Of a stretch of 64,000 nt of DNA, positions 34,253-45,000 are shown in pieces (position 1 is the first letter of the stretch; each line of letters begins with the position of its first letter). Source of the DNA: Arabidopsis thaliana (lineage: Eukaryota; Streptophyta; Magnoliopsida; Brassicales; Brassicaceae); the NCBI RefSeq assembly GCF_000001735.4, contig NC_003076.8, positions 12,648,001 through 12,712,000 of the forward strand, written 5' to 3'. A program made the position numbers and the translations under genes. The notes beneath the pieces are model-generated. The model was not told the origin of the DNA. It saw nothing but the letters and a program-made list of their open reading frames with translations, and did no database searches.

Positions 34253-34830
34253 ACCGATCTTTCTCTCTGTCTCTAAATATTGCAACACGAGATGTTGGAC
34301 CATTTTCCCTGAGGCTTAAGTTCTTCTTGACCTCAACGCAAGCATTCTTAGATACTTGCTTGTCATCTCTGCTAAGACTTACATTCCTCCTATACACCTG
34401 AGTTTCAGATGAAGAGTCATCACAATTAAGACCACTAAATATGCGTTCTCGAGCCCTGTCATACTATTCTTTCCTCTCTTCAACGCTTCTAAGAGGACCA
34501 CGTTTCTTGTCCTGTTCACGAGCGCCATATCCAGATCCTTTAGAAGGTCGAGTCTTGATGGAAACTTTCGTACACTCTGACTTGCCATTCTCTGATTGTT
34601 TAGCCACCGGTATTTCAGACAATCGAATAGCAGGGAATTTGCTCTCTGTTGTTCACAAGGATTCTGTTTTCATTTCCATCTGCACCACTCTCTTGAACCG
34701 CTGTAGCTAACCCATAATGGTTAGCAACGCGATGAGCTGCAAGACGAAGATACGAAATAGGAAAATGCTGGAACTCAAACTGCTGCTGTTCAGGGTTCTA
34801 CAACAACCTTTGAACATCAATTTCCATCCT

Positions 34831-35438
34831 CAAAACTAACACAACAAGAGAACAAAACAAAAGAATTAGATACAGTAGCAAAAAAAAACACAAAAGCAAT
34901 GGGCAATGGCAGTTCCACAAAAGCTAAGCTACTATAAATGTTGAACACACCATGCATGAATAGTATAAAAGTTTACAGCTTTGATAACATTAACCATGGA
35001 TTATATAATACAGAGAAATGAGCACTAGAGAGCCAGTTCCTGAAAACCGAAAATCCCAAAATTGCGGTTAAATTGACCTAACTATGCCGAGCTAAACCCA
35101 TAAAGCAAAAATTCAAATTTGTTAATCAACATGGAAAAACTCAGCTCTAATTTCAAGACATAACGTTTTACGACACAAATTAGAGAACTCAACGAAGAAA
35201 AAAACAAAACGGAGCTTAGTCGTGAGACGATGGCGAGAGAGATAGAGGACTGCAAAAAACAAATCTTATCTTTCTCTCTCGGGAAGGCAAAGCTAAGAAC
35301 AACGAGAGGGAAAGGAAACTTTATATATTTTCCCTTTAATCGAAAATAAATATCTCCTTCTTTTTTTAATTAGTAACCAGGAGGCCAATATACATACATA
35401 CAGAACACGTTAGTCTAGGGTTTCACAAAACAGAGGTG
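34831..35438. promoter_or_regulatory. Shared upstream region of the divergent R3H and F-box genes
   Basis: The R3H pseudogene runs leftwards and the F-box gene rightwards. The minus-strand leader appears to start near 35330 (CT-rich on its strand: cgttgttcttagctttgcc) with an intron before the R3H exon. A tatatattttcc-type AT stretch lies at 35323-35333 and the F-box leader starts after about 35390. No factor-binding site could be named. Confidence 0.35.
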
Positions 35439-36293
35439 ATGAAGAGAAAACGCGAGAAGAATAGCCGCAAGACCTCACGCTCGATGAAACGACTTCTTCA
35501 CAGCAGATTTATCTATATCCCTCAAGATCTGACGGTGGAGGTACTAAAAAAACTCCCGGCGAAATCTCTAGTGAGGTTCCAGTGTGTCTCGAAGCTGTGG
35601 TCTTCAATTATCAGCAGACAAGTCATAGAGTCGAATATAGTGACTCGATCTTTAACTCGCGATGCCCATTTCATCTTGATTTTTCGTTTAAGAAACAACG
35701 TCTATAAACATATCTTAGCCTTCCTGCATACTTTTCCTGGAAATATTGAAAAAGAATCAGCGGTAACATTGATTCCTCGGTCATTTCGACAATACGTCTG
35801 CGGCTTGTTTTGTTGTTTCTATAACTGGGACCCTGAGGTAGCTATATATAACCCTACCACAAGGCAGTCCTTTCGACTACCGATAATGACGGCAATGGGA
35901 ACTTGCTTCTTCGGATATGACCCCATAGAGAATCAATACAAAGTATTGCTCATACCATTTCATACTATGAAGCAAGCTTGTCAAGTTTTCATAATGGGAA
36001 ATCCCACGACGAAGCAGTGGAGGAACATCCAAGGTGTTAGACTTGGATCTCACTCTCCACTTCTTGGTGGAGTTTGCGTCAATGGGGCTATCTATTTTCG
36101 AGCGGAAGCTAAGACAGTACTTTATGAATCTACATTTATATTAATGAGTTTTTATGTTAGGTCGGAAGTTTTTTATCATGTCCAGTCTCCACAAACATTG
36201 ATGAATCATCACGGTTCCACTCTAATAAACTACCAAGGGATGTTAGGATTCGTGAGTTGCACGAAGAAGGCCGTTGAAATTTGGGTTATGTAG
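35439..36293 (+). CDS. F-box protein with F-box-associated domain, C-terminus truncated
   Basis: The frame from ATG 35439 encodes 284 residues. After a basic N-terminus the F-box is at about residues 27-65 (IPQDLTVEVLKKLPAKSLVRF then QCVSKLWSSII). The rest resembles an FBA_3-type substrate-binding region (NPTTRQSFRLP, FFGYDPIENQYKVL, LGGVCVNGAIYF, FVSCTKKAVEIWVM). F-box proteins are the substrate receptors of SCF ubiquitin ligases; targets of this large Brassicaceae group are mostly unknown. Typical members run to about 370-400 residues with WVMEDAEKHEW-type sequence. Here the codon after WVM is TAG (36291-36293) and matching codons (GWSMV) continue behind it, so a premature stop is likely, followed by repeat sequence from about 36340. 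Confidence 0.75.
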   Translation: MKRKREKNSRKTSRSMKRLLHSRFIYIPQDLTVEVLKKLPAKSLVRFQCVSKLWSSIISRQVIESNIVTRSLTRDAHFILIFRLRNNVYKHILAFLHTFPGNIEKESAVTLIPRSFRQYVCGLFCCFYNWDPEVAIYNPTTRQSFRLPIMTAMGTCFFGYDPIENQYKVLLIPFHTMKQACQVFIMGNPTTKQWRNIQGVRLGSHSPLLGGVCVNGAIYFRAEAKTVLYESTFILMSFYVRSEVFYHVQSPQTLMNHHGSTLINYQGMLGFVSCTKKAVEIWVM

Positions 36294-36334
36294 AATGCTG
36301 GGAAGGAGACACAAGGATGGTCCATGGTTTTCTT

Positions 36335-36480
36335 TTACACTTTTTTGAGTCTCAATTAGGCAATTGAGCACTTGGAAGGGAGTAGGCACTTTTTTAAGTT
36401 TTTTTACTACTACACCCTCAACCCAACCTAACCCAACCTAACCAATCCAAGCTAACCATAGTTTACAACCATTACTTCTT
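36335..36480 (+). repeat. Left candidate terminal inverted repeat
   Basis: gagcacttggaagggagtag, then gcacttttttaagttttttt, matches (inverted) the right-hand block near 56100-56195, and further in both carry aaccatagtt and CT/GA-rich tracts. I judge the pair as diverged inverted repeats of about 150-200 bp. No target duplication could be confirmed. Confidence 0.45.
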
Positions 36481-36984
36481 CTCTCTCTTCATTCATTTTT
36501 TTTCTCTACTCTTTACAAAATTAAACACAACAGACTTGAAATATTTTCTTGAAAGAAATCGATCTATCTCTTCACTTTTTCTCTCTCTTTACTTTTTCTC
36601 TACTCTTTACTTTTTCTCCCTTTTCTCTCTCACCAAAAACACCAAAAATAGATATAGATTTTTCTTTTTCTTTCTCTTCTTAGATCTTAAAAATTAGAGA
36701 TTTTCCAATTTCAATTCAGTTTCTCATTCTTTAATCAATCTCATAAGGTTAAAATTTTCATTTTTGCTAGATTTCTTCTTCTCGTATGGTATCCATCATT
36801 GTCTTAGTCAAATTTTGCCTCTTTACAAATTTTAGATTCGCCCACCAAGTGTTTGTTGAAATTCCTCAAAGAGAGAGAGTTGAATTAAGGAACCCAAACA
36901 CATATTCTTACTATAAATTTGTAATTCAAAGGTAGTTTTATGCTATTTTTATTCAAACACATAATCAAATAATAAAAAAATGGA

Positions 36985-38166
36985 AGAAATACAAAAAATT
37001 CATAAGCAGAATGATAGGCGACTAGGGTTTCAAGGAAAGGATGATCTATATACAAATTACTATTTTGCCTTTCTCATTTTTATGCAAACCACGTGGTAGG
37101 AGTTTGGTGGATGTGCATGGATGGTCGATAATTCGAAATGATTGAAATGACAACACATAAAATAGATTCAAATATTAATCACTCCAAGTCTCCAAATATT
37201 ACATGAGATCATTGGCACACACACAAAAAGGACTAAACTAAGTTAACCAAGATACAACGATGCATGGATGGTCGATAATTCGAAATGATTGAAATGACCA
37301 CATGATCAGAGTTTGGTGGATGTGTGTGGTTTTATGCAGTTTTCATCTCTTAAAACAATGAGCAAATCATTAAAAAATGGAAAAATACAAAAAAATCATA
37401 TAAAAAAAAATGCAGAGTGATAGGCGGCTAGGTTTTCACGAAAAGAATGATCTGTATGCAAATTACTATTTTGTCCTTCTCATTTGAATGCAAATTACTA
37501 TTATGCAAACTAGGTGGTTAGAGTTTGGTGGATGTGCATAGATGGTCGATAATTCAAAATGATTAAAATGACCACCTGGTTAGAGTTTAGTGGATGTGTG
37601 TGGACGGATGAAAATTTAAAATGATTGCGTTTTAATAATATTATTCATAAAACAAGCGTTACGTTATGTAAAAGATGTTGATAAAATTTAGTATCTAGTG
37701 CTTAGGGTTTAGGATTAAGTCTTAAGGAAGTATGATTGTTTACAATGATTATAGAGTATGGTAGATAGTGTAGGGTTTAGGGTTAATGGACCATGGTCAT
37801 CTAAATTTATTTTTGGGTTTGTGGTCACATGCTTTTTGTTAGAGATTATATATTTCATTGTTGACCACATGAATTAATGAATCATATGAATTTTCTATTT
37901 TCTCAATTGGTTTATGTTTAGAGGATTTATGCTTAATATTTACGGGCAACAATAAGAAGGTTTAAAGTTTAGGGCTTAGGATTTAGGGTTGATGGTATAT
38001 GGTATAGGGTATATGTATATGGTTAAAGCTTTAGTGTCTATGGATTAAAGTTTAAGGTTTAGGGTTAATGGACCATGGTCATCTACAATTATTTTTGGGT
38101 TTATGATCGCATGCCTCTTGTTAGAGATTATATATTTTATTGTTGACTATATGAATTAATAAATCA
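36985..38166 (+). repeat. Long degenerate repeats with telomere-like words, left half
   Basis: A composite unit of roughly 400-500 bp recurs. It contains gtgataggcggctagggttt, acaaattactattttg, the phrase gagtttggtggatgtgcatg, tggtcgataattcgaaatg, then TTTAGGG-like words, then gaattaatgaatcatatg followed by ttttctattttctcaattgg and tttatgggcaac. Copies or parts start near 37010, 37415 and 37540 here and at 54890 and later on the right side. The Helitron interrupts one copy at 38166/54406. Confidence 0.75.
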
Positions 38167-38196
38167 CTATGATCGGACCCGAGCTACAGCTCGGTG
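38167..38196 (-). terminator. Helitron 3' terminal hairpin and end
   Basis: The stem CCGAGCT (38179-38185) pairs with AGCTCGG (38188-38194) around a 2-base loop. It lies 11 bases from the end, and the last four bases read ATAG on the minus strand where CTAG is usual. In Helitrons this hairpin signals the stop of rolling-circle strand transfer. Confidence 0.85.
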
Positions 38197-38362
38197 AAAT
38201 ATTTTTGGTTCTGAATATTTAAGAGTAGTGGAACGTGCTTACGTATTTTTAAAACAGAGCATATTTGGAAATGACGTAATCAAAAATATAATATTAGTAT
38301 AGGGATAATTGACGATTAGGAAAGAGAAAGGTAAAAATTTAAATCATTTACAGGGTACAAAA

Positions 38363-38590
38363 GTACGCAATCATATTAGCAAATAACGTATAACGAAAGA
38401 ACTTTGTTTACATAAACTAAAAATATAAATTGTAAACACGAAACAAAGTATGCACTGATATTAGGAAATAAAGTATAGCGAACAAACTTTGTTTACGTCA
38501 ATTTAAAAATTAAATCGTAAACACGGAACAAATGTGCGCACTGATATTAGGAAAAAAAGTAGAGCGAAAGAACTTTACAAAAATAGGAAT
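38363..38590 (-). repeat. Tandem repeat of about 85 bp near the Helitron 3' end
   Basis: About 2.6 copies start at about 38363, 38448 and 38534. Each holds gcactgatattaggaaa-like and gcgaaagaactttgtttac-like words followed by a tgtaaacacg-like word. No coding capacity. Confidence 0.75.
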
Positions 38591-39332
38591 ACTGATAGAG
38601 TAATATTATGTAGCATAATTTAATATATTCAAATTTGATCGATATATTTAGATAAATTTATTAGCTAGCTTAGGAAAACTTTTGTGTCAGAAATTATAAA
38701 TATTTTATTTACATAATTTAACTACTTTCTAATTGTAAACTTTAAGCTACAAATCATGAATAAACAAAGAAGAAAACGGACCGGTAAAGTGCAGACTTTT
38801 GGAAAAAGATGCCCAGTAAAATGTTAAATTTCAGGAAATACCCATTTTATTATAACGTTTATAAGCCCATTTCTTATTCCGTTATTCCGTTTGGTAAGTC
38901 AACATTTCTTACAGAAATCAATCTTCTTCAGTTCTATGATCCCGACAACGATTCATCAATTTCATACAACAAATCTTAAACATCCGTTAACACCCATGCA
39001 ACTCATATTACAATTCAATACTTGGTTTTGCACAAATTGATTCACATATCAAGTAAGCATTTTTATGAAATTCGATTTGAAGTTTTTATAATTGGATTCA
39101 ATCAACTTCTTCATCAATTTAATTATGGAGAAATCCGATACACATGGAACAGCTAATTGATTTTATTCATACAGATTGAATTATAATCTACAATCGCAAT
39201 CGGCTGCTCAAAATTGGTCCTATCAATCAATTACATAAGTCAACCGGAATTTCAATTAGTCGGTGAAACGAATTTGAAGTTGCGCAATGGAAATCCAACA
39301 ATGTTTACAGAAATGTTAAAATCTTTATACAC

Positions 39333-40479
39333 TTACATGTAACTTGCAAGATCAAAATGAGGGAAACTTGGATCTATGTCTAGACGTGAACACCCGGGTT
39401 CACTTAGTAAAACATTCTCACCTGACATGAGAATAAAAATATAAGTTACAAACAAGTCAAAACAGAACAACAGTCATGTTTAACTAAGTGATATGTTAGA
39501 AAACTAACCTTGAACATAAGCGATTCTCCAGAAGCGCACAGCACATACAACTGGTTCGTAGTTGTATGTTGGTCTACTAATGCGTCTAAACCAATTGGTA
39601 ACAAACAACTCACAGCATTTCCCAACAACAATACACTTGATTTTTTGTTCCCTATACCATTTGTAACTTATGCTAAATACTCATTCCATATAAGGTAAAG
39701 ATAAAGACTGCAACTTAACTTATTCTAAATCTATAAATTTATCAACTTACCAATTATCCATAATCTCGACTGCAACATATCTGGCTGCATAATCTGTTTC
39801 ACCTTGGCGACAGACATAGAGAAACCTCTTTATAGAAGACACACTTGAAACCACACCAACAGCATCTAAGCATAATTTTAAAAATTATTAATCTATCTTT
39901 ATAATGACTAAAGTACACCAATAAGAAAGCATGAGAATAGTTCTCTAAATACTTACTAGTGACATCCAGATCATTGTCTGTAGAAGAATTCTCAAGGTCA
40001 CTGGGGAAAATCCAGTCACTGAAATCAGATTTCTCCACTTCTGGAATAGGAGAAACGAATGTATCCCACTTAAACTTGATATGAAGAGGGCTGCAAGTAT
40101 ACTTGAGAGTGTGGACTAAGGAAATGACACGGAAATGAGAGATGTGAAACCAGAAGCCCTCTTTGAGAACACGCTTGAAATTGTACAGATAATTGCCTTT
40201 TGGAACCGTGGCAGTGATTCTGTTGCACTGTTAATTAGCAAAAGGAACACAATATATTATAGCAGATAAAAACTTGGAGAATATTCCATAGTTTCTGGAA
40301 AATAACTTATGATAAATAACTATAATTCATATGAAACAAACCTTATCATCAATCAAAATCATTGTTGTAACATCACCATACATAGTTGGAGGATGATCGC
40401 AGATACAGAGGACTTTCACGTAAACACTCCATCGACTCGAGTACACGTTCAAATCGGAGATTTTCTGAACCGGCGCCAT
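39333..40479 (-). CDS. RPA1-like OB-fold protein (Helitron RPA-like 3), intact five-exon gene
   Basis: Exons 40479-40342, 40227-39957, 39865-39751, 39651-39509 and 39421-39333 join in frame with canonical GT-AG sites into 756 bp: 251 codons plus stop, no internal stop. Exon 1 is the DUF223/OB-like start (SSRWSVYVKVLCICDHPPT). Exon 2 has the HATV-like ITATVPKG strand, KEGFWFHISHFRV and a serine/acidic segment. Exon 3 begins NAVGVVSSVSS. Exon 4 has the second-OB hallmark EPVVCAVRFWRIAYVQ. Exon 5 ends in SRLDIDPSF. RPA1 large subunits bind single-stranded DNA with OB folds. Plant Helitrons often carry such genes and they are thought to help coat the displaced strand. The C-terminal zinc-ribbon of full RPA70 is absent. 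Confidence 0.82.
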
Positions 40480-41075
40480 AAGTTACCCTCTGTTTTTTTC
40501 TTGTGTCTTCGATTTGCTAAGTTTTAGGGTTGATAGACAACTAAAGGTTAAGTGTATATATAAGGTGAGTAATATCTCAAAAGATGCAATGTATTTCAGG
40601 TTTTTCACTGAAAGGAAATACGAATCGTTTCAGTGTTAAAACTAACAATTTAAATTATAACTTTTAAGTAAAAATGATGATATCTATAGTTCAGTATATC
40701 GATATAAATATCTACGTGTAAATAGTCTTAGATTAGTAAGATGGATATGTATTACTCACCTATTTATATTTAGGCAAGAATTTAGTAGCTCTATATAAGG
40801 TTTATTAGTCACCTATTTATATTTAGGAAATATGCATTTTTATTACCAACACACTAAATTATTCATTTACTTTTATTCTAAATATGTAGGTAAAGGACAG
40901 AGGGAAATATTGGGAAAAATCTTCTGGAATCAAAGGTACTTAAAGGATAAGTAAAACATGAATTATTCTTTTATTAAAAAAGTATGAATAACAAAGTAGA
41001 ATTTGAAAATAAAACTATAGAACTTAACGAAATTGAATCAAAAACATTGAATAAAATGGAATGACATCTCGATTG
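40480..41075. other. Spacer upstream of RPA-like gene 3
   Basis: The first about 80 bases are the likely leader and promoter (minus strand), with a tatatataaggtg-type TATA stretch at about 40554-40567. The rest is AT-rich; the phrase cacctatttatatttagg occurs twice (40758 and 40809). Confidence 0.4.
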
Positions 41076-41402
41076 TTACATCAATCCTCGCACAACACAC
41101 ACTTCTGTGAAAGTCTCATACACAATACCATTCCACGTACTCATCTCTTTGTCATTTTTTGGACCTGTGATAAAACGCATAAGCAATTTCAAAGCAATAT
41201 TTCTTTCGCTTTTCCGTGAACTATAGACAGCACGAACAATTTTGGTAGATCTTTTCCTTAGTTGGAACTTTTTCTCATTTCTGTTCAGATCAACAACTTC
41301 ATCAAATGTAAGGAGCCTAGCCTCTGAATTATAAGTATTCAGCTCAAACCATGCCAAGACCAAAGGGTCATCGACTTCTTTTGAAGCTATCTCTCTTGGC
41401 AT
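41076..41402 (-). pseudogene. Remnant of a second Helitron helicase linker region
   Basis: The open frame of 108 codons reads DPLVLAWFELN, then ARLLTFDEVVDLN, and ends in LLMRFITGPKNDKEMSTWN and GIVYETFTEVCVVRG. It aligns with the region between Rep and helicase of the main gene in this same Helitron (about 44165-44030: LLNIVRGPTSFDDIKTFKGI, VYETFKEACWARGILDD). The copy stops there; no helicase motif follows. It therefore derives from another Rep-helicase gene, probably a nested or recombined Helitron. Confidence 0.65.
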
Positions 41403-42013
41403 GGTTTGCTTTTGGTTGTAGATCTAATGAATTTAAATTTATTGATGTGGTAACAAAATGTGTTGTGATAGATCCTAAAGTTATAGGAGAAGTATATATA
41501 TATATATATATATAAAATATCATGTAACTTAGTGCTAGGGTTTTCATTAGATTTGGAGTTATCTCCAAGGAAACAAAAGATTTTGTTAATAATATCGAGA
41601 AAATTGATGGCAACGAAATATTTAGATGATATTATAGTAAGTGGTTATTGTCAGAATATATTCAGTTACATTAGTATATTGTCAGTAATATATTCAGTTA
41701 CATCAATATCTAATGTTGACAAAATATATATAATATTCTCAAATAATAAATGAGAAGATACGAAATCTTAATGTTGAAGAAGTTATTAGATTCGTGTATG
41801 ATTAAAATTAATATTTAAAATAAGAATTAGAGACATATAAAATTTTGTAAATATGAAATTTTTGCTTAGGAACATGTCACTAAAAACGTAAAGTTAGTAA
41901 TTAGTATTCGTCGGCACTATAATAAATATAACTCGGAATGTGATATGGTAAAATAATTATATAATAGAATAAATGAAAATAACAAACTTAATTAAAACCA
42001 AATATTCATCAAA
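41403..42013. other. AT-rich spacer with TA repeat
   Basis: Contains a (TA)n tract at about 41491-41515 and a short duplicated phrase (agtatattcagttacat or similar, near 41655 and 41690). No gene seen. It separates the helicase remnant from the 3' end of the main RepHel gene. Confidence 0.4.
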
Positions 42014-45000
42014 CTATAAGTTTTGGAAAATCTCTTTGAATACCACATTCATTATTTTTGTATGAAACTTCTTATCTTTGTCAACAATAAGCACTTTCGA
42101 ACCCTTCTTCGATGTAACTCTTGCTAGCGCTACATATAGCTGGCCGTGTGAAAATACTGGTCTTGGTAAATAAAGACAGACTTCTTTCAAAGATTGTCCT
42201 TGGCTCTTATTAATGGTCATTGCGAAAGCAACAGCTATAGGAAATTGTTTTCTACGCATCTTGAACGGTATTTTGGTATCGGATGGAGTAATGAGAATCT
42301 TTGGAATCAACACTATATCACCACACCTATCTCTAGTAATAATAACAGCCTATAGAATAGAGGGAGTCATCTGTGTTATCTGAAGCCTAGTGCCATTGCA
42401 GAATCCACCTTTTGGGTCTAAATTCCTTAGCAACATAACTGGTGCACCAATCTTCGAATGTAGAAAATGATTTGGTAGACCTGATATCTTGATAGAGTTT
42501 AAAAAATCTGGAGTGAACACTAGATTGTTCTCTGAAGAAGTGTCGGAAGGATCTATTGAATCAGTACTTAAGTACTGAATTTCTTCACCTGTATTAGAAA
42601 AATAAAAATTGAAAAAATAATTTTGACCTGCAATAAATAATGCAAAGGCAATATTATTCTAATACACACCTGGTAGCTTCTCTAACATACACTAATTAAT
42701 AGTATTAACATCCTCATTGGTAGGAGACAAAATAGCTCTCTCTTGGAAGAATGTAGGATCTTTTTTTCAAGTAAAAGAGTTGGATCTCCATAAATCTCAT
42801 TACTTATAGCTTCAATAGGATCATCTCCCTCTGTAATTAAGAACTCTTCAGGAATATCAATTAAGGCTTCTCCATCGTTTGGTTCGGCTATCTTCCCATC
42901 ACCAACAACTAAAATCCAATCAGAAATTCTTGAATCTCTAAAGCCTCTTCAGTACTCAAATTGTTGCTTAGAAGTCGCATATTCTTAGTTAGCCTTAGTA
43001 CTTTGCATTTCTCCCATAGATAAGAAGAGTTTAACGAAGATAAAACTCTTTCAGCTCTTCCGGCACCTTGAATAACAGGCAGAATCTGTCTAAAATCACC
43101 ACCGAAGACAACAACCTTACCACCAAAAGGCATGTTATCATGTTTTCCCAACACATCATTTAAACTTCTATCAAATGATTCAAAACAAAATTTACTCATC
43201 ATTGGTGCCTCATCCCATATTATAAGAGAAGCTTCCTTCATTAAATCTCCAATATCAATATTCCGACTTATTGCACACGTAATCGTATCATCTGGATTTA
43301 AAGGGACAGCAAATTTTGAATGTGCTGTCCGTCCACCGGGTAAAAGTAATGAAGCTATCCCACTCGATGCAGCACTTAGCACAATTTTCCCTTTTGATTT
43401 GATAGCAGCTGATAATGATTTCCACAAAAATGTTTTACCAGTGCCTCCAAAACCATAAACAAAGAAAACTCCACCAGATTGATTTTCAACTGCCCTCATT
43501 ATCTGATCGTAGATTGCTTTCTGCTCCATTGTCAGCTTCGTAATCCACTCATCGTGCTTTTCTTTCTGCTCATTTATGACATATCTCGTCTCATCAACAA
43601 TCAATCTATTAGAATTATCAATGGTTTCCCTTGTTGGATGAGGAAATCTTTTAAGGTTAGTCAAAGAATAACCATTCATAAGAAGTAGCTTCTCAATTTC
43701 CTGAAGAGTATAATTTCTCTTGTCTGCTTCACATAAAGTGAGATCTGAAACGCATATTAGCACACAAAAAACCATATTTTTAAAATGTGCTACATGAAAC
43801 ATAAATTTTTTAAATTGTATGAATGAGTTAGAGTACAAACCTGGGTTATTGAAATCTTCCATTTTCTTGTGCTCAATATCTTCTGATAAAATGTGCCAGG
43901 TTGCTTCCCAAACATGTTCTGCTCTTGATAAAGACTCAGACAATATCATGTTAGCAAACAGATTTCGAAGATCATCTCCGAATAACCATTGGCTTGCATC
44001 GACGATACCAACAATATAAATTTGATCATCATCTAAAATTCCACGAGCCCAACATGCTTCTTTAAATGTTTCGTAAACAATCCCTTTGAAGGTTTTGATA
44101 TCATCAAAACTTGTAGGACCTCGAACTATGTTAAGTAATATAAGCATAATATATTCAGCTTCCATTCTTCGTGGGACATAATTTATTCTACCTAAAGAAA
44201 ATCCTCTTAATCGCGGATTTCATTGCTTATTCTTACCATCTCAAGTATAATGTGCTGGAATCTCTGAATATGTGAGGGTCTTTGCCAAATCATCGTGGCT
44301 ATTCAAATATAACCAAGCAGTAAACTGAGAATCTTCGTTTGCTTTTTTTCCGAAACATCTTCAATATCTTCATCCTCATCGAAACAACATGGCTGATTTC
44401 CTTCTGTGTGGAAAGAAAGTTTCTGGACCGGTGTAGTTTTAAACTGAATTGGGAACTTAAAAATTCTCCATATTGCTTCTGAAGCAGATACATATCTACA
44501 GTAAAAGTAAAAACATATAAACTGTTATAAAAACCTACTTCTATTAGTATACATAAAGCTTATATTTAGATTCATATGAGCCTATAAACAAACCTGCAAT
44601 CAAAGTAATCCTTGATTTCATTTTTCTTCGGCTGATCATATTTAGGGACGTTCCCTGATTCTGTATTTGAAGATTGACTCTTGTTTATCGGCTCAACAAC
44701 AATAGCAACACGATCAAGTCTTTTATTAATATACTTGAATAAGTATTTGATGGAACCTGTTTGGTTACACCATTCCACATTGATATGAACTCGATATCGC
44801 AACGATAGCTTCGCATTGGAAGGCACAACATACCTATTGTCACACTTAAAACCACACTTTTCAACAAAGTCTGACGTCTGCGTCCTCCTATAAATCGGAA
44901 AACCATCTTTGCCTACTTTAGTCAATTCTGCATAAGGCTTAGGATACAATTTTGAACACTTTCCATCTACCATATATGGGGAATTCGTAAACGCTGCACC

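Larger units (their letters stand above)
28120..34830 (-). pseudogene. R3H/SUZ-type single-stranded nucleic-acid-binding protein gene, split by two transposons
   Basis: Minus-strand exons in order. About 34830-34248 encodes the R3H motif (ISYLRLAAHRVANHYGLAT), a SEIPV linker and the LSRDDKQVSKN / LRENGPTSRVAIFRDREKDR region. The last codons (FD) continue at 30940-30905 as PDYNHNNER before a donor. About 30810-30722 encodes NLPPFNIQQIPKPYYEM. 28672-28493 gives a proline-rich part ending in MMYAHPYEQLRNGPLQ. About 28233-28130 gives the terminal QPLSFDY. This order and wording match plant R3H proteins with a SUZ-like tail. Breaks: a Q-to-TAG stop at 34798-34800, a frame change after the R3H domain (about 34670), a 3.3-kb LTR element in one exon and hAT sequence between two others. 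The usual N-terminal coding exon is not found. Confidence 0.75.
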
